A stretch of DNA of 64,000 nt from VFJQ01 sp044226525 (GCA_044226525.1 JBGAGV010000002.1:1-64000); one strand, 5' to 3'; positions 48,816-58,702 are shown, numbered from the stretch's first letter. The notes: a model not told the origin generated them from the sequence alone. Program-made: numbers and translations.

Positions 48816-51257
48816 TTATTTCGGCACCAAGGTGAAGCTGCCGGCCGTGGTGGTCCGGCCGACCTTCGTCATGAAGAGCCCTTCTGCGTCACCGAACCCT
48901 TGAAGCACAACGCCTTGCAGTTTGAGAATCCCACCCATCGCACGGTGCGGCACGCGAATCGAAATCCGCCCATCCGTTCGAGAGATTCGACCCGAGATAA
49001 ACTCCCCCGTAATGAGCTCGCCTTGAACCTGAACCGGAACTTTGGACGAGTTGGGGAGGAACGTCACACCGAGCGTCAGGTTTGCCTTGCCATCGGCGGC
49101 AAGTCCCGCCAGCGCAGGCTGGGAAGTCGAGGCTGGTGTGTAGCGTGAGACGAGCATGGTGACCGATCCTTGGAAGATTTCCGGAATTTCGAGATCCGAA
49201 CTGGCGGTCCACCACTCCAGCACGCTGCTTCCCACCAAGGAGGCGCCCGGTTGCAGCGCCATACTACCAGAGAGATGTCCGAACTGGTTCGGCTGAGTGA
49301 CCCGCCGCAAACCGGTGTAGATGGGGAATCTTCCCAGTCCATCGAGCCGGGAGCCGACGAGGAGTCGGGAACCGTCCCCCATGCGTCCGGCAATCACGAC
49401 GCGGCCCGACGACTTCACCGTCACAATTGACCAACCGATGCCCACCACCGCCTGACCGGCAAAAGGTTCGCTGGGCCGGAGCGCGGAAGTGTAGCGCCCG
49501 ACCAGCCCTGGTGCCGGACGCCGAGCCTCGGTCGCGGTCAGTTCGAGCGGGAAATGGCCCAAGGCGTGGATCTCTCCATGCACGGTTCTGCCTTCACGCT
49601 GCAAATGCAACGAGCCCACCGGCAGTAACACGTCCAGCCCACCTTCACCGCCGAACTGACCTCTGATGAAATAGCGAATGCCTTCGAACCAGAATGAACC
49701 TGTCACGCGACCCAGCCGTGAAATCTGCACATCGAGATAACCTCCGGGCAGCGGCGGAGGGATATCCGCTGCCTCCGGGGCCGCGTGAGTCAGCGCGCAG
49801 AAACGTCCTGCATTCGTCGGCAGCGACACCGACGCATTCGCCGTAGCGGTGCCGCCTTGGCCATCGCCGATCTGGTATTTCACAGACGCGACCGGCAAAG
49901 ATCCGGATGGAAAGACCACGGTAATGTGTCGCCGATCGGTCGAAATCGTGGCGATCAAGGGGCTGGCCACCTCAGCGTTTTCGATGGTGAGTGGATCGTA
50001 ATCAGCGTCGGAATCGTTGCCCAGCGGGGAAAACGTGACCTCCACCGCATCCCCACCAGCGAGGGCACGTGGAGCTTCGATGGTGTCGTCGCGAGCGATC
50101 GGAGGCAGGTTTACTGGAGCGGGCTGCAGATCGACCACGCGCAGAAACAATTTTCGATCGGCCGAGAAGTCCGGTTTGGCACGATAAGCCGTGCCATAAA
50201 GATTTCCATCGTGTGCGAGGACGAAAAGCCCCGGATACAACGTGTCACCGCCGGTCCCCAGCGGGAGGATGGCGACCGCGCCTGAGGGGCTGATTGCGGC
50301 TAACCGCGAGGGAGTTCCACCATCATCGTCCAACGCCACCACGCTGGAGCCGCTGCTCGGTAACACCCCGAGCAGACGAGCCGTATGTCGCGTGAGATAG
50401 GAGTCGAGACTCGTTATTTCAGTGAAGTTTCCGGCCGCATCGAAAGCGCCAAAAGCGACGTGCGTTTCACTCGGAGTGCCCGATTGGAAGACAGCCACCG
50501 TTACTACCCTTCCATCCGGCAACTCACTCAAACCGCTCGCCGACGCGTCGAGCACGTAGGGTCCGAGTTGCTCATCCCCAGCCGCGCTCAATCTTTCCAA
50601 GGCAAACGCCGGAACGGTCTGCCCCGAAAAAGCGGGCTGCGGAGCCGGGACGGATTCCCGACGGATCGCGAAGAAACCGCCGGCACGTCCTAAAAACAGC
50701 GAACTCACCACACTTCTCTGTCCGACAATGACTCGGCTGTTCCCCGTGTAGGGCTGGAACGAGTGCAGAACCACGAATCCGTCCGCGGAAGTCCAACGGT
50801 AGAACGCCGCCCTCTGATTTACGCTTTCTTCGCTCAAACCGTAGTAGGCTCCGTCTTCTCCCTCCACGAATTCGCTCCCCGTGCTTCCGAATCCAACCGG
50901 AGGCACCGCGAGCATCGTTGGCGTGCCGTTCCTATCCACCGAAATCAGACCGGTCCCATGCGATCCGATCCAGCCGCCGTCCTCGCTGGCGGCAAAGATT
51001 CCGCTGTAGTTTGGCAAGGCGCCCCGATCGATCCGCCTTAGCAACTGCCGCCGTCCCCGCCGATCGATCGAAAGGATTCGATTCTGACTCGGACCGCTTT
51101 CGATAAGCAGGAAGCGGCCATTGCGGCCCTCACCAAAAGCTTGTGCTCCGAAGTCATCCAGTTTCGAACTCCGCAGGATTTCGACCCGCGGCTCCTCCTG
51201 AGCAAAGAACTGACCGATACTACACAGCAATAATAGAAGGGTGGAGAATCGAACCAT
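48816..51257 (-). CDS. Large secreted propeller/Ig-like protein
   Basis: An 813-aa protein from the start MVRFSTLLLL (51257), with a signal peptide. The N-terminal part (about 25-360) has repeated short segments of beta-propeller type. A cadherin/Ig-like module follows (LPPIARDDTIEAPRALAGGD ... YQIGDGQGGTATA). The C-terminal part is several repeated beta domains with GRYTS, GMDGSR and TVKSSGRVVIAGRMGDG phrases, a layout common in large Verrucomicrobia surface proteins. Function unknown; probably extracellular. Confidence 0.75.
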   Translation of the reverse strand: MVRFSTLLLLLCSIGQFFAQEEPRVEILRSSKLDDFGAQAFGEGRNGRFLLIESGPSQNRILSIDRRGRRQLLRRIDRGALPNYSGIFAASEDGGWIGSHGTGLISVDRNGTPTMLAVPPVGFGSTGSEFVEGEDGAYYGLSEESVNQRAAFYRWTSADGFVVLHSFQPYTGNSRVIVGQRSVVSSLFLGRAGGFFAIRRESVPAPQPAFSGQTVPAFALERLSAAGDEQLGPYVLDASASGLSELPDGRVVTVAVFQSGTPSETHVAFGAFDAAGNFTEITSLDSYLTRHTARLLGVLPSSGSSVVALDDDGGTPSRLAAISPSGAVAILPLGTGGDTLYPGLFVLAHDGNLYGTAYRAKPDFSADRKLFLRVVDLQPAPVNLPPIARDDTIEAPRALAGGDAVEVTFSPLGNDSDADYDPLTIENAEVASPLIATISTDRRHITVVFPSGSLPVASVKYQIGDGQGGTATANASVSLPTNAGRFCALTHAAPEAADIPPPLPGGYLDVQISRLGRVTGSFWFEGIRYFIRGQFGGEGGLDVLLPVGSLHLQREGRTVHGEIHALGHFPLELTATEARRPAPGLVGRYTSALRPSEPFAGQAVVGIGWSIVTVKSSGRVVIAGRMGDGSRLLVGSRLDGLGRFPIYTGLRRVTQPNQFGHLSGSMALQPGASLVGSSVLEWWTASSDLEIPEIFQGSVTMLVSRYTPASTSQPALAGLAADGKANLTLGVTFLPNSSKVPVQVQGELITGEFISGRISRTDGRISIRVPHRAMGGILKLQGVVLQGFGDAEGLFMTKVGRTTTAGSFTLVPK

Positions 51258-51368
51258 AACGAGGCAAAGGCGGACACGAGACATCGGCACGCTTGCCTTT
51301 CAAGCTGGAGCGTCGTTTTTTTGCGTCAGTTCTGAATTTGCATTGAACGGCGCGACTCGAGGCAGACG

Positions 51369-51935
51369 ATGCACGAAAAGCGAACCGCCTTGATGCGTGC
51401 GTTAAAACTCAGCAAAGCCTTGACCCTGTTGGAATCGGGGCCGGTGGTCCTCGTCACGACCCGCGATGGCGAAAAGGATAACATCATGACGATCTCGTGG
51501 ACGATGGTCTTGGATTTCACACCGGCCTTTGCGATCACCACGGGCGCGTGGAATTACTCGTTTGCGGCGCTGCAGAAGAACCGGGAGTGCGTCATCGCCA
51601 TCCCCCCAGTCGACCTGCTCGACAAAGTAGTCGGCATTGGAACGTGTTCCGGCAGCGATACGGACAAATTCGCCCGGTTCAAGCTTACGGCCGTCCGTGG
51701 AAAGGTCGTGGCTGCACCGTTGATCAAGGAATGCCTCGCCAACATCGAGTGCAAGGTCACCGACATCGTGGAACGGCACAATATTGTGGTCCTGGAGGCC
51801 GTGGCCGCTTACTTCGACCGCACACGCCGGGAACAGCGGACCTTTCATGCGGTGGGCGATGGCACTTTCATCGTGGATGGTCGCAGGCTCGACCGACGCA
51901 GGATGATGGCCTCCAAACTGCCACCAAGCGTCTGA
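51369..51935 (+). CDS. Flavin reductase-like FMN-binding protein
   Basis: A 188-aa protein of the flavin reductase domain (split-barrel) family: GPVVLVTTRDGEKDNIMTISW near the N-terminus with the T-x-N-x-M-T substrate loop, then NRECVIAIP and CSGSDTDKFARF. It binds FMN and may reduce it or catalyse an NAD(P)H-linked reaction. An alternative start is MRALKLS at residue 9. Confidence 0.85.
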   Translation: MHEKRTALMRALKLSKALTLLESGPVVLVTTRDGEKDNIMTISWTMVLDFTPAFAITTGAWNYSFAALQKNRECVIAIPPVDLLDKVVGIGTCSGSDTDKFARFKLTAVRGKVVAAPLIKECLANIECKVTDIVERHNIVVLEAVAAYFDRTRREQRTFHAVGDGTFIVDGRRLDRRRMMASKLPPSV

Positions 51936-51965
51936 CAGCGCCTGCGGCTTCCGTGGAAAGCAAAA

Positions 51966-51991
51966 CGCGTCCGAAGTTTCCTTCGGACGCG
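51966..51991 (-). terminator. Terminator of the ThuA gene pair
   Basis: Perfect 11-bp stem (CGCGTCCGAAG/CTTCGGACGCG) with a TTTC loop, followed on the minus strand by TTTTGCTTT. It lies 28 bp beyond the stop of the 276-aa ThuA gene. Confidence 0.8.
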
Positions 51992-52018
51992 CAAGAGTTT
52001 TCTCGATTTGCCGGCGAA

Positions 52019-52849
52019 TTATTTGCCGTAGCCCGCCTTGGGCTTGCCGTCGGCGTCGAGCTTGTCGCAGGCCCACAGGGCGCCGCGGGTCACGAGGTCG
52101 AGATACTTCGCGTCGCTCACGGTTTCGTTGTTGTGGCCGATGGTGGTGGAGAAGACGCGGGTCTTCTTATCGCCGTATTCGTTCGTCCAGACGACGACCG
52201 TTTCCACGTCCTTCTTCTCGCCGGTCTTCTTGTCGGTGACGGTCTGCTTGCCTTTGGCGAGCGCGTGGGCGGTGATAATGGCGACGTTGTTGTAGAGTTC
52301 TTCCTTGATGGTGGTCCAATCGGCGAGGCCCTTGGTGATCGGGCTGTTCTGATCGACGAAAGAAATCGCGATCGGCTCCTGCGGGCCGTGGCCGCTCGAC
52401 TGGAGGCCGAGGTAGTTGAACCAGAACGCGTGCGGCGCCGCAGGATCGGTGATCGGGTCGTTGGCGCCGCCAATGCGGTAGCAGTGCATGGCGCAGTGCA
52501 GGTTGACGCCGGGGATGCCGGCGCGATGCGGGGCGAGCACGCCTTCGACGATGCGCTGATCGCTCACGGCGGCGGCGCACTCGTCGTGGATGACGAGGTC
52601 GTAGCCCTTCGCGTAGTCCGGATTGCCGTAGATGGCGAGCGGCGGGTTGGTGCTCTTGTCGTCGGTGTGGATCTGATCGACGACCACATTGGCACGGGCT
52701 TCGAGGCCGGCTTTCAGGATGTCTTTCTGCTTCGCGTAGTCGTGGCAGCAGCCACCGGTGAGGAGCAGGACCTTCAGGGGCTTGGGCGCGTCCGCCGCGA
52801 AGGCGATCGAGCCGGTAAGGACGAGGGCGAGGGTGGTGAGGAGTTTCAT
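52019..52849 (-). CDS. Secreted ThuA-domain protein 1
   Basis: A 276-aa protein from the start MKLLTTLALV (52849), with a signal peptide ending AFAAD. The ThuA (class I glutamine-amidotransferase-like) fold is marked by VLLLTGGCCHDYAKQKDIL, GYDLVIHDECAA and GVNLHCAMHCYR. In Verrucomicrobia such secreted ThuA proteins accompany sugar catabolism (trehalose-type disaccharide utilisation). It starts 32 bp downstream of a second ThuA gene on the same strand, and the terminator above follows it. Confidence 0.85.
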   Translation of the reverse strand: MKLLTTLALVLTGSIAFAADAPKPLKVLLLTGGCCHDYAKQKDILKAGLEARANVVVDQIHTDDKSTNPPLAIYGNPDYAKGYDLVIHDECAAAVSDQRIVEGVLAPHRAGIPGVNLHCAMHCYRIGGANDPITDPAAPHAFWFNYLGLQSSGHGPQEPIAISFVDQNSPITKGLADWTTIKEELYNNVAIITAHALAKGKQTVTDKKTGEKKDVETVVVWTNEYGDKKTRVFSTTIGHNNETVSDAKYLDLVTRGALWACDKLDADGKPKAGYGK

Positions 52850-52881
52850 TGAGTGGGAAAGTGGAACCGAGGAAACGGGAA

Positions 52882-53823
52882 TTACTTGGCCGTTTTTGCC
52901 GGAGCGGGCTTGGGCGGCGGCGGCGCGACGTAGGGCGGATTCTGCGCCCAACCCGGCGCGACCTGGTCGAGATTCGGCGTCACGTCGGCCTGCACGTCGC
53001 CGAGCGCCCAGGAGAGACCGCCGATGAGGACGTCCTGGAAGATCGGGTTGGTCCACACGTCTTCACGATGGCCCATCGAGGTGTAAAAAACACGACCTTT
53101 GCCGTGCGGGCGCGCCCAGGTGGCGGGATACGGCGGGCGCTGATACATGGAGCCTTCCATCTTCTCGCTCTCCTGCACGAGCAGCACATGGATGTCCTTG
53201 GCGAAGTCCTTCAGCGAATACCACTCCTCGGGGAACGAGAAGCCCTCGGCATACTTTGCGAGGCCGGGGAATTTCGGATCGACGCAGCGCATCTTCGCGT
53301 CCTGCTGCTTGCCGTGGATGATGAATTCGCCGCCGAGGAAGCGCACATACGCATCGGCCTGGTCGCCGTGGTTGGCGTAGCGATCCGGACCCTTTTGCGA
53401 TTCGTTATTCGTGTGGAACGTGTCGCTGGCGCTGTGCGTGCCGACGAAGCCCTTCCCGCTCGCCACGTAGTCGAAAAGCGCCTGTTTACCCTCGGGCGAC
53501 ATCGGCGGATTTTTGTCGGTGCCCTCGCTCGTCAGGTCGCCCGTGGTGTAAAAGAACACGGCATCGAACTGGTTGAGGTAATCCTTGGAAAACTTCGATC
53601 CGTCCTTGCTGAAGGTGAACTCCCAACCCTTCTTCGCGCCGATTTCGGACAGCACTTTTTCGGCAAAGGACGGCTGGCCGTTCTTGTAACTGATGACGGA
53701 ATGCTCGAAGCCGCTGGACTTCGAAAAGAAGAGGATTTTGTGCTTTGGCGCATCGGCCGCGGAGACGAATCCGGCGAGGCTGAATGCAGCGATGGTGGAG
53801 GCGAGGAAAGTGCGGCGTTGCAT
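52882..53823 (-). CDS. Secreted ThuA-domain protein 2 (Tat signal)
   Basis: A 313-aa protein from the start MQRRTFLAST (53823). The RRTFLA motif plus hydrophobic stretch is a likely Tat signal. The ThuA core covers HKILFFSKSSGFEHSVISY, FDAVFFYTTGDLT, GKGFVGTHSASDTFH and GRVFYTSMGHREDVW. The C-terminus is Pro/Ala/Lys-rich (PPPPKPAPAKTAK). It is the first gene of a two-gene operon with ThuA protein 1. tatC is in the window at 57188-58033. Confidence 0.85.
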   Translation of the reverse strand: MQRRTFLASTIAAFSLAGFVSAADAPKHKILFFSKSSGFEHSVISYKNGQPSFAEKVLSEIGAKKGWEFTFSKDGSKFSKDYLNQFDAVFFYTTGDLTSEGTDKNPPMSPEGKQALFDYVASGKGFVGTHSASDTFHTNNESQKGPDRYANHGDQADAYVRFLGGEFIIHGKQQDAKMRCVDPKFPGLAKYAEGFSFPEEWYSLKDFAKDIHVLLVQESEKMEGSMYQRPPYPATWARPHGKGRVFYTSMGHREDVWTNPIFQDVLIGGLSWALGDVQADVTPNLDQVAPGWAQNPPYVAPPPPKPAPAKTAK

Positions 53824-53938
53824 AAGGGAGTGCGGAGAGTCGCCGCGGATGGACGCTTGTCGAGCCGCGAAATCGGGGAGTTTCCCTGCACATTTGCGCT
53901 GGTCGAGTGGCAAAGTTTTTGCGGGAAAATGGAGCACC

Positions 53939-55507
53939 TTGCGTCTCGCTTTCCTTTTCTTCGCCATCGTCCTTGCCGCCTGTTCGCCGCCGCCCGGTCA
54001 CGTGCGCGTGAAGCTCTCGCATCCGCAGCGCGTGTCGCTCGGTTTGTTCAACCAGGACGGCAAGCTGGTGGCTCAGCCCCTGATGGCCATGCCGATGGCC
54101 GCAGGGATGCACGACATTGATTGCCGCTCACCGGAGTTGAAGCCGGGCTCATGGACGTGGCGCGCCGTCGCGTTCGACGAACCGAGGCTCGAACCCATCG
54201 TTACGCTGGGTGTGGATTTGCCCGAGGGTGGCGACGCGGGCCCCCCGTGCGCGGTAGCGTCCGATGCCAACGCAGTTTTCCTCGGCTGGCGCGAGGCCCG
54301 GCACGGGCATGAGGTCATCGCCTGCGAACCGGACGGCCGGGTTTTGTGGAAACATCATCACGGCCCCGAAGCGAGTGGGGTGCGTGCACTGGCCACGGAC
54401 GGAGGCGTGGTCTTCGTGCTGGCCGGCGCCGATGGCACCAAACTCTACCGTCTCGACGCCAAAACCGGCGAACCGTTGCCGTGGGAGGGCCGCACTGAGC
54501 GCGATCTCACGCTCACGGCGCTTTGGGGCGATCCGAAGGCGAAGCCGGACCACGGCGATTACCTCGCCGCCGCAAACGGCCGCCTTTATGTCACCTTCGC
54601 ACAGGATCAATTCGCCGCCGTCCTCGATGCGAAAACGGGCGCTTACGTCATCACTATCACCGGGCCGCAACCCGGTTCGATGGCCTTTTCTACCACGCCG
54701 ATGAAAGACCCGCAGACCGGCGAGGAGAAGGTGATCGACTTCGGTGTCGCTTCCATCGCGGGCAACGGTCTCGCCTATTTCCTCATGGAACACGACCCGG
54801 CGTGGGTGATGGCGAGCACCACGCGCTGGCTTCAGGAGGATGAGCGCGTCGCCGCTCTTTGCCTCGTGGGCGACGCGATGAAGACCAGCGTTCTGAAAAT
54901 TTACACCGCACTGGGAGCACCGCATCATCAGGTGCAAGTTCGCCTCGCCGACACGGTCGAAGGCTTCGAGGTCAGCGTCGGAAAAAATGGCGGTCGCGTC
55001 GCAACCGGCCCGTGGGAACCCGAGGCGCTGGAGAATATCCGCGCGCTCACCGTCGATGCCACCGGGCAGATCTGGATCGCGGAAGGCGACGAACACTTCG
55101 GACGTTTCACCGTCTGGAGAACCAATGGCAAACAAGGCGAACTCGTGCGGCAAATCTTTGGCCCGCTCGATGGCTCGATGTTGGCCGTTGACCCCGATGA
55201 TCCACTCACCGCCTCGCTCGGAGATTTGCGCTATCACGTCGATCCTGCCACGCGGACTGCGACTATCATCGAAAAATCTTCGCAGTCCCCCACCTCTGCC
55301 GATGCCGATGGCGAATGGCGCGAACCCGGCGGATTGCTCGTCTGGGCTGCGCCGGAAAACGAGCGTTCCGCGTGGAGCGTGCATCGCGCCGGCGATCGCC
55401 TCCTCGCATGGAGACGTGGCTTGGGCGCGTCCATCTTCACTCTGGAGGGGCCTAAAGCGCCTGCTGTCGTCGGCAGCGGACAGTTGAAGATTTCGGAGCC
55501 CCATTAA
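53939..55507 (+). CDS. Lipoprotein with propeller-like repeats
   Basis: A 522-aa protein. The start is a TTG at 53939 with GGAG 5 bases upstream; it gives MRLAFLFFAIVLAAC, whose lipobox VLAAC marks a lipoprotein. Longer upstream frames lack a signal. Blade-like repeats occur through the body (ALATDGGVVFVLAGADGTKLYRL, NIRALTVDATGQIWIAEGDE). A periplasmic or outer-membrane-anchored binding or scaffold role is likely; function unknown. Confidence 0.75.
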   Translation: MRLAFLFFAIVLAACSPPPGHVRVKLSHPQRVSLGLFNQDGKLVAQPLMAMPMAAGMHDIDCRSPELKPGSWTWRAVAFDEPRLEPIVTLGVDLPEGGDAGPPCAVASDANAVFLGWREARHGHEVIACEPDGRVLWKHHHGPEASGVRALATDGGVVFVLAGADGTKLYRLDAKTGEPLPWEGRTERDLTLTALWGDPKAKPDHGDYLAAANGRLYVTFAQDQFAAVLDAKTGAYVITITGPQPGSMAFSTTPMKDPQTGEEKVIDFGVASIAGNGLAYFLMEHDPAWVMASTTRWLQEDERVAALCLVGDAMKTSVLKIYTALGAPHHQVQVRLADTVEGFEVSVGKNGGRVATGPWEPEALENIRALTVDATGQIWIAEGDEHFGRFTVWRTNGKQGELVRQIFGPLDGSMLAVDPDDPLTASLGDLRYHVDPATRTATIIEKSSQSPTSADADGEWREPGGLLVWAAPENERSAWSVHRAGDRLLAWRRGLGASIFTLEGPKAPAVVGSGQLKISEPH

Positions 55508-55607
55508 ATGCCCGCCGGGCGCAGCATCGCCCGTGCCTTTCCTCCCACGGGCCGAGTATTTTATTTCTTGGTTTTGCGCCGCGCCGCTGGCTAAATCGGC
55601 GCGCCCT

Positions 55608-56306
55608 ATGAAGACCCTGACCCTCGTCACAGCGCTCGCTGCTGCCGCGATTCCGGCGTTCGCCGGCCCTCCTGCTCCGCCCTCGAAGGCGGTCGTCGCT
55701 CTTCCTCCTCCAGTGTATGGCACTGGCTGGTATGGAGCCATCCAGGCAGGCATCAATGCCCATCAAAACGTCGTCGATGACGGCGATGTCCGCCTCGGCG
55801 GCTTCCGCTTCAGTATCGAAGACAACAGCAACGTCGGTGTCTTTGCCGGCGGCAAACTCGGCTACGTCTTCGGCACTGGCTTCCTTCGCCCGGCGGTGGA
55901 ACTCGACGCCTTCTACAACCACTTCGACCCGGATGTGCACATCCGCGGCGCAGGCCGGGACATCGGGGTCGGCGGCGATATCGACAGCGGAGCGTTCCTC
56001 GCCAATTTTCTGCTGCGTTTCAATTTCGGCCGCTTCCAACCCTATGTCGGAGGGGGGGCCGGCTTTCACTACACCGAGTTGAACGATCCCGTCGTCCGCA
56101 TCGGCGGACGCTCCTTTGAGGGCCATGGCGGCGATACGACCGACTTCGCCTGGCAGATCGTCGGTGGGGCGGACTACTACTTCACGGAGAAGTTCAGCCT
56201 CTTCCTCGAATATAAATATCTGAACTATGAAGGCACGGGCGGCGAAGGTTTCGAAAACCGGATCGACCAGCACCTCGTCGGCCTTGGCGTGCGCCTGCAC
56301 TTCTAG
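55608..56306 (+). CDS. Outer-membrane beta-barrel protein
   Basis: A 232-aa protein with signal peptide (MKTLTLVTALAAAAIPAFAG) from the start at 55608. The mature part has alternating amphipathic strands and aromatic girdle residues (GWYGAIQAGI, GVFAGGKLGYVFG, FSLFLEYKYLNY) and ends LVGLGVRLHF, a C-terminal strand ending in Phe. This is the OmpA/OprD-type eight-stranded barrel style (outer_membrane beta-barrel family). A terminator follows. Confidence 0.85.
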   Translation: MKTLTLVTALAAAAIPAFAGPPAPPSKAVVALPPPVYGTGWYGAIQAGINAHQNVVDDGDVRLGGFRFSIEDNSNVGVFAGGKLGYVFGTGFLRPAVELDAFYNHFDPDVHIRGAGRDIGVGGDIDSGAFLANFLLRFNFGRFQPYVGGGAGFHYTELNDPVVRIGGRSFEGHGGDTTDFAWQIVGGADYYFTEKFSLFLEYKYLNYEGTGGEGFENRIDQHLVGLGVRLHF

Positions 56307-56331
56307 TTCGCCACTCCGCCGTTTTTCCACA

Positions 56332-56366
56332 CAGCCTCGCGGGAAACCGCGGGGCTGTTTTGTTTT
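56332..56366 (+). terminator. Rho-independent terminator after the beta-barrel gene
   Basis: CAGCCTCGCGG and CCGCGGGGCTG (56332-56342 and 56347-56357, one G-T pair) around GAAA, followed by TTTTGTTTT. Confidence 0.85.
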
Positions 56367-56402
56367 GCGTGCCGGCGTTTCGTCGGGCAACGGAAGCGCT
56401 GC

Positions 56403-56993
56403 ATGCCTTTCCACGATTTCATCCAAGACGCCGGCGGCTGGCAGACCTACGAAACGGAGTCCCTGCTCGAGAACCCGCATTTGAGCGTCCACCGCGTCAC
56501 GGTCAGTTCCCCGACACGGCCCGAGCCGTTCAAGTGGCTCGTGTGCCATCGCAAGAGTGCCGTCGTCATCGCGCCCATGACTACCGATGGCAAACTACTC
56601 CTCGTGCGCCAGGAGCGTGTGCCGATTCGAGCGACCATCTGGGAATTCCCCGCCGGACAAATCGATGACGCGGCGGAAGAGGAAGCGATTCGCAAGACCA
56701 CTCTGCGTGAGTTGCGCGAAGAGGCTGGCTACGAACTGGCCGAAGGCGGCGAATTGATCCCGCTCGGCCATTTCTTTCCGAGTTCCGGTTTCACGGACGA
56801 ACATTCGCACCTGTTCCTCGCCCGCCCCGTGATCCCGCATCCGGAGGGCAACGACCTCGACCCGAACGAAGCGATCACGGAATGCCGGGCCTTCACTCCC
56901 GCGGAACTCCGCGCGATGATTGCGAGCGGAGAAATCCGGGACGCGAACACCCTCGCCGCCTTCGCGCGGATGGTAGCAATAGGCCTTCTGTAG
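56403..56993 (+). CDS. NUDIX hydrolase (ADP-ribose pyrophosphatase-like)
   Basis: A 196-aa Nudix enzyme. The Nudix box runs from Gly85 to Glu111 (GQIDDAAEEEA ... RELREEAGYE). VLVCHRKSAVVIAP-type strand wording and the WEFPAGQ approach are typical of ADP-ribose or sugar-nucleotide pyrophosphatases. It probably hydrolyses ADP-ribose; no partner gene indicates a specific substrate. Confidence 0.88.
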   Translation: MPFHDFIQDAGGWQTYETESLLENPHLSVHRVTVSSPTRPEPFKWLVCHRKSAVVIAPMTTDGKLLLVRQERVPIRATIWEFPAGQIDDAAEEEAIRKTTLRELREEAGYELAEGGELIPLGHFFPSSGFTDEHSHLFLARPVIPHPEGNDLDPNEAITECRAFTPAELRAMIASGEIRDANTLAAFARMVAIGLL

Positions 56994-57187
56994 GGGCCGG
57001 CGCCCCGCCGCTCCGCCACAGATCAATACTCGCGAGCCAACCTCGGCACGCGAAGAGTCTGCCCTCCAGCCACCCAAGGGAGTCACAGAAATCCCTTTCC
57101 CCGCGCCCGCCGTTCGCCAATATCCCCGCCCCCGCGACCTCACCGGATGGCTAACACCGCCGGACTCTGCGCGGTTTTGTCCGACAG

Positions 57188-58033
57188 ATGCTTTTCAACA
57201 TCCTCACCAAGCTTTTCAAACTCCGCGAACAGCACCCCGCCGACCAGCGCGACGAAAACGGCGACATCGTGAAGCCGTTCCTCGATCATATGGAGGACCT
57301 GCGTTGGGTCGTCATCAAGGTGCTAGCCGTGCTGGTGACGCTGATGGTCGCCTCCTTCTGGTTTCGCAAGGACCTGATGCAGGTGTTGATGCATCCGCTT
57401 TACATCGCCGATCCGAGCGGCACGATCGCTTCCAACCTGCGGACGGACACGGTGGTCGCTTCGTTCATGATCAGCTTCAAGCTGGCCTTCTACGCTGGCA
57501 TCGCGATTGGTCTTCCCTTCATCCTCTATTTCATTGCGGACTTTGTTCTCCCGGCACTCACGAAAAAAGAGAAGCGGATCCTTCTTCCCGGATTTCTGGT
57601 GGGGGTCCTCTTCTTCGCTGCGGGTGGTCTCGCGTCCTATTTTTACATCACTCCTCACACGATTAAGTTCTTCTGGGACGATACGGCGGACATGGGTCTG
57701 CACCCGCTCTGGACGTGGAGCAGCTACATCAGCTTCTTCACCTGGCTGACGATCGGTTTCGGTCTGATGTGCGAGGTGCCGCTGATCGTGCTGTTGCTGG
57801 CGGGTTTCGGCATCGTTAATCACCAGTTTCTCTCCAACACGCGAAACTACGCTTACGTCATCATCTTCGTGCTCGCTGCGGTGGTGGCGCCGACCCCGGA
57901 TCCGGTTACCTTTCTGATTCTCGCCACCCCGATCATCCTTATGTATGAGGCTTGCATTTGGATCGTCTGGGGCTTGGAGCGGCGCCGCCGTAAAGAGGAG
58001 CGCCAGAGAGAGATCGACGATCTGACCAAGTAG
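57188..58033 (+). CDS. tatC: Sec-independent protein translocase TatC
   Basis: A 281-aa integral membrane protein with six transmembrane helices. The conserved FLDHMEDLRW region (31-40), equivalent to the HLxELRxR motif, precedes the first helix, and PFILYF, TPDPVT and the C-terminal region are typical. It exports folded proteins with twin-arginine signals together with TatA/TatB, which are not adjacent. The C-terminus is basic (ERRRRKEERQREIDD). Confidence 0.92.
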   Translation: MLFNILTKLFKLREQHPADQRDENGDIVKPFLDHMEDLRWVVIKVLAVLVTLMVASFWFRKDLMQVLMHPLYIADPSGTIASNLRTDTVVASFMISFKLAFYAGIAIGLPFILYFIADFVLPALTKKEKRILLPGFLVGVLFFAAGGLASYFYITPHTIKFFWDDTADMGLHPLWTWSSYISFFTWLTIGFGLMCEVPLIVLLLAGFGIVNHQFLSNTRNYAYVIIFVLAAVVAPTPDPVTFLILATPIILMYEACIWIVWGLERRRRKEERQREIDDLTK

Positions 58034-58126
58034 CTGGCGACGTCTCAGCCTCTTCAACCTGTTCTTGCTCGTCCGAAGGGGAGCCAAGGCAGGAGCAATC
58101 GCCTGCGGTTCTAAGAAAGGCTGGCT

Positions 58127-58702
58127 GTGGCCCGTATGCTGGGTAACACCACACGCATGGCCGCACCCGACGCGACCGACATCGCCCAGCTCCTTGCCCG
58201 TTACGAGCGTCCGCTCGTGCGTTACGCCATGGGCGTGACCGGCGATCTCGAGAGCGCTCGTGACGCCGTGCAGGACACCTTCATCCGTTACGTGCGCGAC
58301 ACTTCGGCTCCACGTGGGCCGGCTTCGGAAAAACACATCGAGGCCTGGCTCTTTACCGTGTGCCGGCACCGCGCCATCGATCACCAGCGCAAGCACAGCC
58401 GCATCATCCCCATGCCGCTTCCCGAAGACCGCCCGGTCGAGTCGCCCGGCCCCGACGCGCAAGCCGAGGGCCACGACACGGAAAGCGCCCTGCTCCGGTT
58501 GCTCGATGGCCTGACGCCGAACCAGCGCGACGTTATCCGGCTCAAGTTTCAGAACGATCTCAGCTATCGCGAGATTTCCAGCATCACCGGCCTCACCGAG
58601 ACGAACGTGGGCTTTCTTCTCCACACGGGGCTGAAGAAACTGCGCGATCTCGTGCGCGCCGAGCCGGATTTCGCCGATTACGCCAACCGCCACACCGCAT
58701 GA
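58127..58702 (+). CDS. ECF RNA polymerase sigma factor
   Basis: A 191-aa sigma factor (GTG start; MLGNTTR at 58136 is an alternative). Region 2 (about 20-90: RPLVRYAMGVTGDLESARDAVQDTFIRYV, AWLFTVCRHRAIDHQRKH) and region 4 (about 125-180: LTPNQRDVIRLKFQNDLSYREISSITGL, with a helix-turn-helix) are both clear. Its stop overlaps the next gene's start (ATGA), and that gene encodes an anti-sigma-like membrane protein. Confidence 0.9.
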   Translation: MARMLGNTTRMAAPDATDIAQLLARYERPLVRYAMGVTGDLESARDAVQDTFIRYVRDTSAPRGPASEKHIEAWLFTVCRHRAIDHQRKHSRIIPMPLPEDRPVESPGPDAQAEGHDTESALLRLLDGLTPNQRDVIRLKFQNDLSYREISSITGLTETNVGFLLHTGLKKLRDLVRAEPDFADYANRHTA

